Below are positions 1-9,215 of a DNA stretch of 53,603 bases, in pieces (within the stretch, counting starts at the first letter, position 1; every line of letters starts with the position of its first letter). The stretch covers positions 1 through 53,603 of the forward strand of contig JAIOQA010000358.1 in the NCBI GenBank assembly GCA_021413675.1. Direction: 5' to 3'. Source of the stretch: Deltaproteobacteria bacterium (GTDB lineage Bacteria > Myxococcota_A > Polyangia > Haliangiales > Haliangiaceae). The notes below the pieces were generated by a model that saw nothing but the letters and a program-made list of their open reading frames with translations, searched no databases and was not told where the DNA came from. Both the position numbers and the translations under genes were made by a program.

Positions 1-82
1 GGCGCTTCGTCAGGCGCACCAGCTCAGCGCGCTCATCCTCCGTGATCACCAGCTCGACTTTGGGGCGTCCGGTTCGGGCCAT
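1..82 (-). CDS. IS630-type transposase, N-terminal fragment (runs off the window)
   Basis: Reading the minus strand from the ATG at 82-80 gives an open frame of 27 residues beginning MARTGRPKVELVITEDER and continuing to the window edge. The R-x-G-R-P-K start followed by an E-R-x-x-L helix is typical of the N-terminal helix-turn-helix of IS630-family transposases, as far as family knowledge goes. The DDE catalytic domain would lie to the left of the window and cannot be judged. Next to it, on the same strand, is the glycine-rich lipoprotein gene, so the insertion sequence end probably falls between about 85 and 135. No terminal inverted repeat could be defined from one end. The family call rests on a short stretch only. 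Confidence 0.6.
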   Translation of the reverse strand, partial: MARTGRPKVELVITEDERAELVRLTKR

Positions 83-136
83 AGCCCAGGAGATCATGGC
101 CCCCTGACTTTGACCGGGGACTCCGTTTCCAGGGGA

Positions 137-1033
137 CTAGCGATATCGATACCGAAGTATCACGACCCCAGAGCCGCCTGTGCTCGTGCCGGTACCGTTG
201 CAGGTTCCGCCGCCGCCGCCGCCCGTGTTGTCGGCGCCCGAGACGCCAGTGCCTCCGAGACCGCCGGCGCCACCGCCGCCCATACCGCCACTGCCCGCTG
301 TCCCGGCGATGGTGCCCCCACCGCCACCGCCGCCGTAGCGGACGAGCGTGCCCGTAATCGCGTTCTCCACTCCCTGGCCGCCATCGCCCGCGGCATCCGG
401 CGCGGCATCAGCTCCTACGCCACCGGCGCCACCCCCGCCAGCACAAGCGTTCATGCTCGTTCCGCCAGTCCCTCCGTTGTTTCCCTGGCCAGCGGTTCCG
501 GACCCGAACGTCCCCGGGCTCCCTCCGCCGCACCCGCCCCCGCCCGAACCGCCCGGGCTTCCGGCCTGACTGCCTCCGATCGATCCATGTCCGCCGCCTG
601 TGGCGATCCGCCCGTTGAAAGAAGAGTTGTTGCCGGAGCTCGCGATTGGGCTCCGAGGGGCGACGACGACTTCGTAACGCCCAGGTCCGAGGTCGTCGCC
701 GGGGTCTGTGTAGACAACGCCTCCGGCGCCTCCCCCGCCGCCGATGCCGGTGGTTGGATTCGTTGGACTGTTTCCTCCGGCCCCGCCACCGCCGACGATA
801 AGACTCACCACTGGCCCCGAGCCCGATTTGATCTCGAAGGTTCCGGAGGTCGTGAATCTGTGGATCTGGAAGTCGCCATCCGTCGTGATGGTGCCTCCGG
901 TGGCCACGATAGGTGCATTCGAATCCGCCGTAGGTGCAGCATCAACCTGCACGCTCGGAGGAGCGTCAGCCCCAGTGCTCACGCTGCCACACGCCACCGC
1001 CCCGACCGCCCAGACCATCGCCAATCGCCGCAT
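137..1033 (-). CDS. Glycine-rich lipoprotein
   Basis: 298 residues. The start MRRLAMVWAVGAVACGS is a lipoprotein signal with lipobox AVAC, so the mature protein begins at Cys15. A short Asp/Ala/Pro linker follows, then a domain starting near residue 45 with a phrase of the form hHRFTTSGTFEI. The rest is dominated by GGGG, GGAGG and GTGG runs and ends GGSGVVILRYRYR. That closing GGSGVVI-hRY phrase is the standard end of the glycine-rich domain seen in many secreted and tail-associated proteins, and the region between forms a poly-glycine core. It is likely outer-membrane or surface exposed; the function is not known. It lies beside an IS fragment and has no operon partner. The start is supported by the signal peptide; no strong Shine-Dalgarno was seen. 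Confidence 0.75.
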   Translation of the reverse strand: MRRLAMVWAVGAVACGSVSTGADAPPSVQVDAAPTADSNAPIVATGGTITTDGDFQIHRFTTSGTFEIKSGSGPVVSLIVGGGGAGGNSPTNPTTGIGGGGGAGGVVYTDPGDDLGPGRYEVVVAPRSPIASSGNNSSFNGRIATGGGHGSIGGSQAGSPGGSGGGGCGGGSPGTFGSGTAGQGNNGGTGGTSMNACAGGGGAGGVGADAAPDAAGDGGQGVENAITGTLVRYGGGGGGGTIAGTAGSGGMGGGGAGGLGGTGVSGADNTGGGGGGTCNGTGTSTGGSGVVILRYRYR

Positions 1034-1323
1034 CCCCTACCCCCGAATCATTTGCCTAGACTCTACGACATCGCACGGGCGGCTCGCCACCGCGAATCGC
1101 GTTTGAGCTCCGTGCGACTCCTTCCGTTCTACTCCCGCGCCACCGCAGTGTCGGACAAGGCGCGCCGGCGCCGCCTCCCGCCAGAGCGTGAGATGCGCCC
1201 GTGGAGCGCACTGTCCAGCGAGCACGCATCACTCTCACGCTGAAGGGCGCTCGCGCTCGACACGATCTTTCGTGTGCGAGGCGCACGCAACCGCCCGCGG
1301 GCGCGGTCGAAACGCGCGTGGTG

Positions 1324-1590
1324 ATGACCACGATCCAGTGCCGATGCGGCCGACGGGTCGCCGAGACCGACGACCACGACCTCACGGTTGCCGATGACGT
1401 CGTGCTGGTCTCGGTCAGCGAGGCCAGGCTCGTCATCGGCTGCCCTGCGTGCGGCACCACGGTGTCGTGCGCGCACCTCGCCGACGGCGCAGCGCCGCCG
1501 GCCGACAGCGTGACGCTGCGCTGGGGACCCGCCAACCGGCTGGTGCTCACCGGCGCGACCTACAGAGAGGAGAAGTATGGAGCCGCGTGA
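1324..1590 (+). CDS. Small Cys-rich protein, possible zinc ribbon (uncertain)
   Basis: An open frame gives 88 residues from the ATG at 1324; the frame is also open further upstream to 1201. Near the N-terminus is C-x-C-G and near the middle C-P-A-C-G followed by V-S-C, spaced like a zinc-ribbon pair. No strong ribosome binding site precedes the start. The gene is not a recognised family and could be a chance frame in this GC-rich DNA. It ends 23 bases before the isochorismatase remnant. The stretch 1034-1323 between it and the glycine-rich lipoprotein shows no gene I would support. Confidence 0.35.
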   Translation: MTTIQCRCGRRVAETDDHDLTVADDVVLVSVSEARLVIGCPACGTTVSCAHLADGAAPPADSVTLRWGPANRLVLTGATYREEKYGAA

Positions 1591-1613
1591 TGGAGGGTTG
1601 ATCCCGTCGGCCG

Positions 1614-1874
1614 ATGACCAGCGACATCTGCCTGATGCACACCGTCGAGGGCCTCGTCCGCGCCGGCTACACCGTCCAGGTGGTCGCCGACGCGAGCGGC
1701 AGCATGACCACGCTGGCCGACCAGCTGACCTACGACCGCATGCGCGGGCTCGGCGTGATCGTCACCGACGGCAACCAGATCCTGAGCGAGCTCTATCCCG
1801 ACTTCGGCACGCCTGATGGGCAGAAGGCGATGACGATCAACCTCGAGGAGATCGTGTCCAAGTTGAAGCCATAG
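1614..1874 (+). pseudogene. Isochorismatase-fold hydrolase, C-terminal remnant
   Basis: The frame encodes 86 residues that match the second half of isochorismatase/cysteine-hydrolase proteins. It begins TSDICLMHTVEGLVRAGYTV, which carries the catalytic cysteine in the usual T-x-x-C-hh-x-T phrase. This is followed by V-V-A-D-A-S-G-S and an R-M-x-x-L-G-V helix-strand. A full-length member has about 180-200 residues, with the catalytic Asp and Lys in the first half. Here the frame is closed by a TGA at 1599-1601 immediately upstream, and no upstream frame supplies the missing half. GGAGGG at 1592-1597 could still serve as a ribosome binding site, so a truncated protein may be made, but it would lack two of the three catalytic residues. 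Confidence 0.7.
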
Positions 1875-1899
1875 CGCGGAGCGCCGCGGCGCGAGTGCT

Positions 1900-3564
1900 A
1901 TGGTGCGCGCGCTCCTCCGCGCGATGCGATCACCACCGACCACCCAGGATACCGAGGAGGCGCGCGCGTTCCTCCAGGCGCGGCTCGCGCTGTTCTGGAA
2001 GGTGCTGTTCATCTTCACGCTCGCCGGAGCCGTGCTCGGCCTCCTGGGCCCGATGGTGAAGCCCGGCATGGACCTGGTGATCACGGCGGGCAACGTCGTG
2101 CTCAACGGCGTCCTGTGGCAGCTGTGCCGGCGCGGGAAGCGGTCGGTGCGGTTCAGCCGGATCCTGGAGGCCACCGGGCTGGTGGTGAGCGGGATCGTCG
2201 GCGTGTTCCTGACGCGGTACCTGCTCGCGGGGCTGGTGCGCGGGCACGGGCTGGTGACGGCCGAGGGCACGCTGATGGCGGACGCGTACATCTGCATGAT
2301 CGATCTCGCGCCGCTCGCGATGTTCCTCGCGATCCGCGCGGCGCTGATCCCGTCGCAGCCGTGGCGCACGGCGATCCTCACCGGGGCGGTGGCGGCGGTG
2401 AAGGTCGTGCTGAGCTCCATCCTGGTGCCGACCAGCGACGGCGGGCTCGCATGGCGCGACGCCGACCAGGGCGCATATCCGTGGCTGCCGTCGACGCTGA
2501 TCATGATGTGGGCGATCGCGGTGATCACCTGCACGGTGATCTCGTGGGTGATCTACGGGCTGCGGGCCGAGGTGCGAGAGGCGCGCAAGTTCGGGCAGTA
2601 CGTCCTCGAGCGGAAGCTGGGCGAGGGCGCGATGGGCGTCGTGTACCGGGCGACGCACTCGATGCTGCGGCGGCCGGCGGCGATCAAGCTGCTGCTGAGG
2701 GATCGCGCGACGGAGACCGACCTGCTGCGATTCGAGCGCGAGGTGCAGCTCACGAGTCGGCTCGCCCACCCGAACACGGTCTCGATCTTCGACTACGGGC
2801 GAACGGCAGAGGGCGTCTTCTACTACGTGATGGAGTACCTGGACGGGCTGGACCTGCAGCGGCTGGTCGACGAGAACGGTCCCGTCGAGCCGGCGCGGGC
2901 GATCCACATCCTCGCGCAGGTCGCAGGCGCGCTCGCCGAGGCGCACGCGCTGGGGCTCATCCACCGCGACATCAAGCCGGCCAACATCATCCTGACGGAG
3001 CGGCCCGATGAGCCCGATGTGGTCAAGGTGGTCGACTTCGGGCTGGTGAAGAAGTTCGGCGGCAATCTGGCCGAGTCGGTCACCGAGACGCTGGCCGGAA
3101 CGCCGCTGTACATGGCACCGGAGGCGATCACGAAGCCGGACTCGATCGACGGGCGCTCGGATCTGTACGCGGTCGGCGCGGTCGCCTACTTCCTGCTCAC
3201 CGGGCACCACGTGTTCGAGGCGGGGTCGGTCCTCGAGGTGTGCAGCAAGCACATGCTCGAGGCGCCGGTGCCCCCGTCAGTGCGAGTCGGCAAGGCCCTG
3301 CCCGAAGACCTCGAGGCGATCGTGCTGGGCTGTCTCGCGAAGGATCGCGACGCGCGTCCTGCGTCCGCGGCCGTGCTTCGCGCGAGCCTGCTCGCCTGCA
3401 AGGACGCCGCGCGCTTCGACCTGGCCGCGGCGCGGAGCTGGTGGGACGCGGTGCGAGCGGCGCAGAAGGACGACCCGCACGCGAGCGACGCGCCCCGCAG
3501 TGGGCCGGCGACGATGGCGATCGATCTCGGCCGCCGCAGCACGCTGGTCCACGAGGACCGCTGA
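1900..3564 (+). CDS. Membrane-anchored Ser/Thr protein kinase (PknB/Hanks type) with N-terminal transmembrane domain
   Basis: 554 residues. The first 225 contain about six hydrophobic helices (roughly 33-51, 55-75, 91-113, 128-150, 155-175, 199-219). The kinase domain runs from about 232 to 500. All hallmarks are present: glycine loop GEGAMGVVY at 241-249, the VAIK-type lysine at 263, HRDIKPAN at 355-362, DFG at 379-381 and APE at 406-408, so an active kinase is expected. The ORF start at 1900 or an internal ATG at 1924 (MRSPPTT) are both possible. Bacterial kinases of this type usually place the kinase domain first and the membrane helix after it; here the order is reversed. The gene is convergent with the sigma-54 regulator, and their stop codons abut as TGATCA at 3562-3567. 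Its substrate is unknown. Confidence 0.93.
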   Translation: MVRALLRAMRSPPTTQDTEEARAFLQARLALFWKVLFIFTLAGAVLGLLGPMVKPGMDLVITAGNVVLNGVLWQLCRRGKRSVRFSRILEATGLVVSGIVGVFLTRYLLAGLVRGHGLVTAEGTLMADAYICMIDLAPLAMFLAIRAALIPSQPWRTAILTGAVAAVKVVLSSILVPTSDGGLAWRDADQGAYPWLPSTLIMMWAIAVITCTVISWVIYGLRAEVREARKFGQYVLERKLGEGAMGVVYRATHSMLRRPAAIKLLLRDRATETDLLRFEREVQLTSRLAHPNTVSIFDYGRTAEGVFYYVMEYLDGLDLQRLVDENGPVEPARAIHILAQVAGALAEAHALGLIHRDIKPANIILTERPDEPDVVKVVDFGLVKKFGGNLAESVTETLAGTPLYMAPEAITKPDSIDGRSDLYAVGAVAYFLLTGHHVFEAGSVLEVCSKHMLEAPVPPSVRVGKALPEDLEAIVLGCLAKDRDARPASAAVLRASLLACKDAARFDLAAARSWWDAVRAAQKDDPHASDAPRSGPATMAIDLGRRSTLVHEDR

Positions 3565-4953
<1,389 letters not shown>

Positions 4954-4975
4954 CGAAGGTGGACCATACGCGTAT

Positions 4976-5761
4976 TCATCGGGCGACAGCAAAGGTACAC
5001 GTGTACGCGAGGTCCGTCGCGACAGGCTTCTGGGTCGCGTCGAGCGGCGGCTGCCATTGCGAACCGGCGACCGTGCGCTGGCAGGCCTTGCCGAAGCCCG
5101 GCGTGCTCTCGGAGACGACGCGCGTCGCGCCGACGCGACCGTCGACGAGGATCCGGACCCGGATCACCGCGGAGCCCCCGAGCCCCGCGAGCCGCGCCTC
5201 GTGCGGATAGTTCGCGGCGAGCTGGGCGTCGAGGTTCGGCGCGCGCGGACGCCGCGAGAGGTCACCGACGGCGACGACGCGATCTCCGGTGCCGCCGCCG
5301 GTGACGCGCGTCGCGGCGCGCGTCGTCGCCACGACCGCGGTCGGGGCCCCGATCGGCCCGTTGAGCGGCCCACCGTCGCCCACGGGTGTGGCCCAGCCGG
5401 CGCCTTCGTTGGTGAGCGTCACGCCCGAGAAGTCGACGGGCTCGGCGGGCGCGGCCGTCGGCGGTGGCTCGGCGGGCGTGACCGTCGGTCGGGTGGCGAT
5501 GCGGGCCGCGGGTGGCCGTGGCGCGCGGGCGACCGGGCGAGCGGTCGCGGGCGCCGGCAGCTCCTTCGCCGGCGGTGGCGGTGCGGGTTCGGGGACGATC
5601 GGCGGCGGCGGTGCCGCTTCGAACGCGACGAGGACCGGCGGCGCTGGGGTGGCATGCGCGACGCGCTCGGCCGGCGAGAGACCGGCGACGATGCCTACAT
5701 GCGCGATGAGGCTCGTCGCGAGCACGACGAGGAACGTCGGCGAGTTCGATTCGCTCGACAT
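4976..5761 (-). CDS. tonB: TonB energy-transducing protein
   Basis: 261 residues. There is an N-terminal membrane anchor at about residues 9-28, then a Pro/Ala-rich periplasmic spacer (about 40-110) with PPPPIVPEPAPPPP-type runs. The C-terminal TonB domain (about 175-261) contains NYPHEARLAGLGGSAVIRV and a closing W-x-P-P strand. It carries the proton-motive-force signal from ExbB-ExbD to outer-membrane receptors. The start ATG at 5761 lies one base after the exbD stop, which suggests translational coupling. Its likely client is the receptor encoded at 9216-11762 in the same island. The order exbB-exbD-tonB is the standard one. Confidence 0.9.
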   Translation of the reverse strand: MSSESNSPTFLVVLATSLIAHVGIVAGLSPAERVAHATPAPPVLVAFEAAPPPPIVPEPAPPPPAKELPAPATARPVARAPRPPAARIATRPTVTPAEPPPTAAPAEPVDFSGVTLTNEGAGWATPVGDGGPLNGPIGAPTAVVATTRAATRVTGGGTGDRVVAVGDLSRRPRAPNLDAQLAANYPHEARLAGLGGSAVIRVRILVDGRVGATRVVSESTPGFGKACQRTVAGSQWQPPLDATQKPVATDLAYTCTFAVAR

Positions 5762-5762
5762 C

Positions 5763-6176
5763 TCAACGGCGCTCGCCTTCGGGCTGGACGTTGATGGCGA
5801 ACTTCGTGACCTGCTCCTGCCGGAGCAGGTCGATCACGTGGACCACGCGGGCATGGGGCGTGCGGCCATCGGCCGCGATGATCGCCTGGGGCTCGTGCTG
5901 GTGCGCGCGGGCGTCGATGATCTTGCCGCGCAGGCCGGCCTCGTCGATCGGCACGGCGTCGAGGTAGAGGTCGCCGCCCGAGGAGATCGAGACCGCGAGC
6001 ACGACCGGGGTGGCTTCGCCGGTGGCGCTCCGCGGCAGCTCCATCGGGATGGTCTTGGAAGCGACGTAGCTCGCCGTGATCATCATGACCACGAGCAGCA
6101 CGAGGGTGATGTCGACCAGCGGCGTCACGTTGATGCCGGTGATCATGTCGTCGTCGTCGAGGGCGCGAGCGGCCAT
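5763..6176 (-). CDS. exbD: ExbD/TolR-family proton-channel subunit
   Basis: 137 residues from the ATG at 6176 (MAARALDDDDMITGINVTPLVD). An AGGAG ribosome binding site lies just upstream, which decides this start over a longer in-frame reading. The motif NVTPLVDITLVLLVVMMI is the ExbD transmembrane helix with its conserved aspartate (about residue 22), the proton-relay residue of the family. The rest is the periplasmic ExbD domain with the GGDLYLDAVPI strand and IIAADGRTPHARVVHVIDLL helix. It forms the inner-membrane motor with ExbB for the TonB system. The gene sits 28 bases after exbB and its stop is one base before tonB. Confidence 0.92.
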   Translation of the reverse strand: MAARALDDDDMITGINVTPLVDITLVLLVVMMITASYVASKTIPMELPRSATGEATPVVLAVSISSGGDLYLDAVPIDEAGLRGKIIDARAHQHEPQAIIAADGRTPHARVVHVIDLLRQEQVTKFAINVQPEGERR

Positions 6177-6204
6177 GGGAATCTCCTGGAAGGTGGGGAA
6201 CGGG

Positions 6205-6831
6205 CTACGCCGCGGTGTGGAGCTGGGCGAGGAGCTGGCGGCCGAGCGCATCGGCGCGCGCGAGCCGGGACTTGATCACGCGCTGGAACGCGTTGAAGAA
6301 GGCGACGGCGGGGAGCGCGACCAGGATGCCGATCGCCGTGGCGACGAGCGCGCCGCCGACCTCCGACATCAGGCCCGCGCTGACCTTGCCGCCGCTATCG
6401 TCGAGCATGTGGAACGCGCGGACGATGCCGATCACGGTTCCGAGCAGGCCGACGAACGGCGCGTTGGCCCCGAGCGTGCCGAGGAAGCTCAGCCGCTTCT
6501 CCATCTGCAGCTTCGCGAGCTGTGCGGCGCCGAGCATCTCCTCCTCGGCGGCCTCGGGGCCGGCCTCGGCCTGGGCGAGGCCGGCGGCGACGACCCGCGC
6601 CTCGAACGAGGGCGAGCGCGCGAGCCGCGCCTTGGCGGCCACGAGGTCGCCGCGCTTGAGGAGCCGCATCATGTCGAGGCCGAGCGCGCCGACGTGATCG
6701 CGGGTGCGGACGAGGGCGATCATGCGTTCGATGGCGATCGCGAAGCCGATGATCGAGAGCGCGACGAGCAGCCACATCACCCATTCCGCGCCGTTCATTG
6801 CGAAGTCCGTGAGTCGAGCCTGGAGATCCAT
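6205..6831 (-). CDS. exbB: ExbB/TolQ/MotA-family proton-channel subunit
   Basis: 208 residues with three membrane helices: about 17-38, about 120-140 and about 158-180. The phrase FLGTLGANAPFVGLLGTVIGIVRAF is the MotA/TolQ/ExbB signature, and GGALVATAIGILVALPAVAFFNAF is the third helix. It powers TonB together with ExbD. It is the first gene of the exbB-exbD-tonB-regulator unit, and 150 bases separate it from the sensor kinase gene. That gap holds the best sigma-54 promoter match in the window (6881-6896) and a perfect palindrome (6949-6980), so this unit is probably switched on by the regulator encoded at its own end. Confidence 0.92.
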   Translation of the reverse strand: MDLQARLTDFAMNGAEWVMWLLVALSIIGFAIAIERMIALVRTRDHVGALGLDMMRLLKRGDLVAAKARLARSPSFEARVVAAGLAQAEAGPEAAEEEMLGAAQLAKLQMEKRLSFLGTLGANAPFVGLLGTVIGIVRAFHMLDDSGGKVSAGLMSEVGGALVATAIGILVALPAVAFFNAFQRVIKSRLARADALGRQLLAQLHTAA

Positions 6832-6880
6832 ATGCGAAGAGCCTTTCGGGGTCGGAGTCGTTGAGGTCGACTTCCCCTAT

Positions 6881-6896
6881 TGCAGCGGCCGTGCCG
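6881..6896 (-). promoter_or_regulatory. Candidate sigma-54 (-24/-12) promoter of exbB-exbD-tonB-regulator
   Basis: On the minus strand the sequence reads CGGCACG-GCCG-CTGCA, against the sigma-54 consensus TGGCACG-N4-TTGCA. The invariant GG and GC are present with the required ten-base gap, and 10 of 12 consensus bases match. The transcription start would be near 6870, leaving about 40 bases before the ExbB start codon. The activator palindrome lies about 80-110 bases upstream, a normal enhancer distance. Confidence 0.7.
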
Positions 6897-6943
6897 CGCT
6901 AACTCTTCGATGGCTGGGCGAATCTCGGCGCTCGCCGGCCAGG

Positions 6944-6980
6944 TGTCCGCGGACAGCCGGACAGGTGTCCGGCTGTCCGC
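6944..6980. promoter_or_regulatory. Overlapping palindromes, probable activator (enhancer) site for exbB unit
   Basis: A perfect inverted repeat has 15-base arms GCGGACAGCCGGACA (6949-6963) and TGTCCGGCTGTCCGC (6966-6980), separated by GG. A second palindrome, TGTCCGCGGACA (6944-6955), overlaps its left arm. The core CCGGACAGGTGTCCGG recurs once more in the window, upstream of the receptor gene. There is no T-run, so it does not look like a terminator even though it touches the kinase stop codon. I infer binding by the NtrC-type regulator encoded at 3565-4953. Confidence 0.65.
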
Positions 6981-8231
6981 TCAGCTGCGCGTCAGCGTGA
7001 GCTTGCCGACGCCGGCGGTGAGCGGCGAGGTTCGGTGCAGGAGGCGCGCATGCACGGCGAGACCGCCGCCGTCGCGGTTCTCCAGCCGCAGCGCGCCGCC
7101 GTGCGCCTCGACGATCTCGCGGCACAAGGTCAGACCGAGGCCCGAGCCGCGCTCCTTCGTCGAGTAGAACGGCACGAGCGCGCTCGCCATCACCTCGGGG
7201 CTCATGCCCGGGCCGCGATCCGCGATCGTGATCCGGACGCCCCGCGCGCCGAGAGAGGTCACCGAGAGCGTGACCGCATCGGCGGGCCCGCCGCACTCGG
7301 CGGCGTTCTTCAGGAGGTTGATCGCCACCTGCTCGAGCTGCGCGGGATCGAACCACCCGGCCTCGGTGGGGAGGGTCCCCTCGAGCCGCACGCTGGGATA
7401 CATCGCGAGCAAGCGGTCCACGAACGGGCGCCACTCGACGTCGACCTTGCGGGGCATCGGCAGCCGCGAGAACTGGGCGTAGCCGTCGAGGAACACGCGG
7501 AGGTGCTCGGTGCGCTCGGCGACCGTCGCGAAGATGCGCTCGAGCTTCGGCGCCAGGGGCGAGCCCTCCACGACCAGCTTGCCGGTGTGCACGAGGCTCG
7601 AGATCGGCGCCAGCGAGTTGTTCAGCTCGTGGCAGAACACGCGGATCATCCGCTTCCACGCGTCGGCTTCTTGCCGATGCAGCTCGCGCGACAGGTTCTT
7701 GACGAGGACGAGCACCATCGCCTCGCCCGCGATCACGAACCGCCGCTTGGCCAGGTTGTAGGTCTGGCGCTCGCCGTGGATGTCGTCGACGGAGAACAGC
7801 TCGTCGCCATCGCTCAAGAGCGAGCGCCGCAGGGCATCCGGCGCGCGCCCGAGCATCGCGACGAAGTTTTCGCCCTGGGGATCGCGGTTCTCGAAGAACA
7901 GCTCGCGGGCCGCGGCGTTCGCGAGCGAGATCCGGCCGAGATCGGAGAACATCACGATCGCCGAGGGCGCGGCCTCGAGCGCCGCGCGCAATAGCGCCTC
8001 GCGCTCGGCGGCGGTCGCCAGATCGTTGCGGCGGGCATCGGCGAGCTCGCGCGCGATCCGGAACACCTCCGCGTGGGCGGTGTCGTCCGGTGCCGGCGGG
8101 TCCTCACCGGCCGCCAGGGCCTTGACCGCGATACCCAGGGCCCGCATTCGCCGCGCCGCCAGCGCGCGCTGCAGCGCCAGGCCGAGGAGCCCGACGCCGA
8201 GCGCGGCGACGATCCAGAGGGCGCTATTCAC
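6981..8231 (-). CDS. NtrY-like sensor histidine kinase
   Basis: 416 residues. An N-terminal hydrophobic helix (about 5-22) anchors the protein, and a PAS-like sensing segment follows (about 75-180, with APSAIVMFSDLGRI). The histidine box CHELNNSLAPI has the phosphoacceptor His at about 201; the HELNN form is typical of NtrY/NtrB-like kinases that partner NtrC-type regulators. The ATPase part has NLLKNAAEC (N box), DRGPGM (G1) and GSGLGLTLC (G2). It probably phosphorylates the regulator encoded at 3565-4953. It is third in the receptor-lipoprotein-kinase block, 68 bases after the lipoprotein gene. No large periplasmic sensor domain is present, so the signal is probably cytoplasmic or membrane-derived. 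Confidence 0.92.
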   Translation of the reverse strand: MNSALWIVAALGVGLLGLALQRALAARRMRALGIAVKALAAGEDPPAPDDTAHAEVFRIARELADARRNDLATAAEREALLRAALEAAPSAIVMFSDLGRISLANAAARELFFENRDPQGENFVAMLGRAPDALRRSLLSDGDELFSVDDIHGERQTYNLAKRRFVIAGEAMVLVLVKNLSRELHRQEADAWKRMIRVFCHELNNSLAPISSLVHTGKLVVEGSPLAPKLERIFATVAERTEHLRVFLDGYAQFSRLPMPRKVDVEWRPFVDRLLAMYPSVRLEGTLPTEAGWFDPAQLEQVAINLLKNAAECGGPADAVTLSVTSLGARGVRITIADRGPGMSPEVMASALVPFYSTKERGSGLGLTLCREIVEAHGGALRLENRDGGGLAVHARLLHRTSPLTAGVGKLTLTRS

Positions 8232-8298
8232 GCCGCGCTCCTGCCGTGGGATCTGGCGGTTTCAATGGGCCCACGCTACCGCACATCGGCGGTCTCGA

Positions 8299-9186
8299 TC
8301 ACCTGACGCAGAGCGCCCGCGTGGCCGCGTCCACGCCGCCGCGCAGGTCGCGCACGACGAAGGCGAAGTCCACGCGCAGGCCGTCGGGCGGAATCTCGTC
8401 GGCGCCGGGGGCGGTCCACTGCACGGCGACCGGCGACACCGGGCGGTCATCATCGGCCTCGACGTAGGCGTATTGCTGCGTGAGCTCGCCGGCGGTCGCG
8501 AACGGCGAGACCTGCAGCTCCTCGCGCCACGGCACCGGATCGCCGTCGACGGCGAAGGTCTCGCGCGCCGCGGCATCGATCTCGACACCGACGAGCACCA
8601 GCTCGGCGCCCGCGGCGACCTCTGGCAGCCCCGCGCAACCGGGGTCGGTGCTCGGCGCCCACGCGACGCCCGCGAGCGTGAACGGCGCGTTGGCGAGGTC
8701 GGGATGGTGGTTCGTCGCGCCGTCGCGGGTCAGGAACACGTGCAGCGACACGAGGTCCGCCAGCGAGCCATCGTCACACGACGCCGCGAAGGTCGCGGGA
8801 TCGATCACCGGCGCGCCGCTGGCGCAGATCGCGCCGAGGACCACGACCGCCTCGGCGTCGAGGTCGGCGGGGATCGCGAGGTCGAGCACCGGCACGGGAC
8901 CGGTGGCGTCCGACTGGGCGAAGACGGGACCGGCGCAGGCCGGAAAGCCCGAGGTCGAGGCTGCCGGGCACGCGGCGAGGGTCCACGAGAAGTCGGGCTG
9001 GTCGCCGGGCGAGGCGGTGATCCACGTGACCGTTGCGTGCTCGCCGGGCGCGGGCCACGCGCGCGTGGGATCGCCATCGACAGTGACCTTGGCACCGAGC
9101 ACGCGGTCGCGCGCGATCAGGGTCGCCGGGTCGAGCGAAGACGTGCACGCGGTCGCGAACACGAGGAGCGGGATGAGCTTGGACAT
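8299..9186 (-). CDS. Lipoprotein of unknown function, partner of the TonB receptor
   Basis: 295 residues. The signal MSKLIPLLVFATACTS carries the lipobox ATAC with Cys14. The mature protein has several spaced cysteines (phrases AACPAA, PACAGP, GAICASG, ASCDDG, PGCAGL, ALCVR), consistent with disulfides in an exported domain. I do not recognise the family. It lies 29 bases after the TonB-dependent receptor stop and precedes the sensor kinase on the same strand. It may be a surface lipoprotein that helps capture the substrate of the receptor, by analogy with other receptor-lipoprotein pairs. That role is inference from position only. Confidence 0.75.
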   Translation of the reverse strand: MSKLIPLLVFATACTSSLDPATLIARDRVLGAKVTVDGDPTRAWPAPGEHATVTWITASPGDQPDFSWTLAACPAASTSGFPACAGPVFAQSDATGPVPVLDLAIPADLDAEAVVVLGAICASGAPVIDPATFAASCDDGSLADLVSLHVFLTRDGATNHHPDLANAPFTLAGVAWAPSTDPGCAGLPEVAAGAELVLVGVEIDAAARETFAVDGDPVPWREELQVSPFATAGELTQQYAYVEADDDRPVSPVAVQWTAPGADEIPPDGLRVDFAFVVRDLRGGVDAATRALCVR

Positions 9187-9215
9187 GGTGATCTCCTGCG
9201 TCGAAAAATCGAGGT

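Noticed and set aside
110..1243. Long plus-strand frame of 377 codons opposite the glycine-rich lipoprotein
   Set aside because: It is the antisense shadow of the GGC/GGT-rich gene. The product is an Arg/Ala/Ser-rich string with no domain, while the minus frame has a lipobox and a recognisable glycine-rich domain.
6949..6980. Perfect hairpin after the sensor kinase stop taken as a terminator
   Set aside because: No T-run follows on the minus strand, the core recurs upstream of the receptor gene, and a sigma-54 element lies downstream. A protein site is the better reading.
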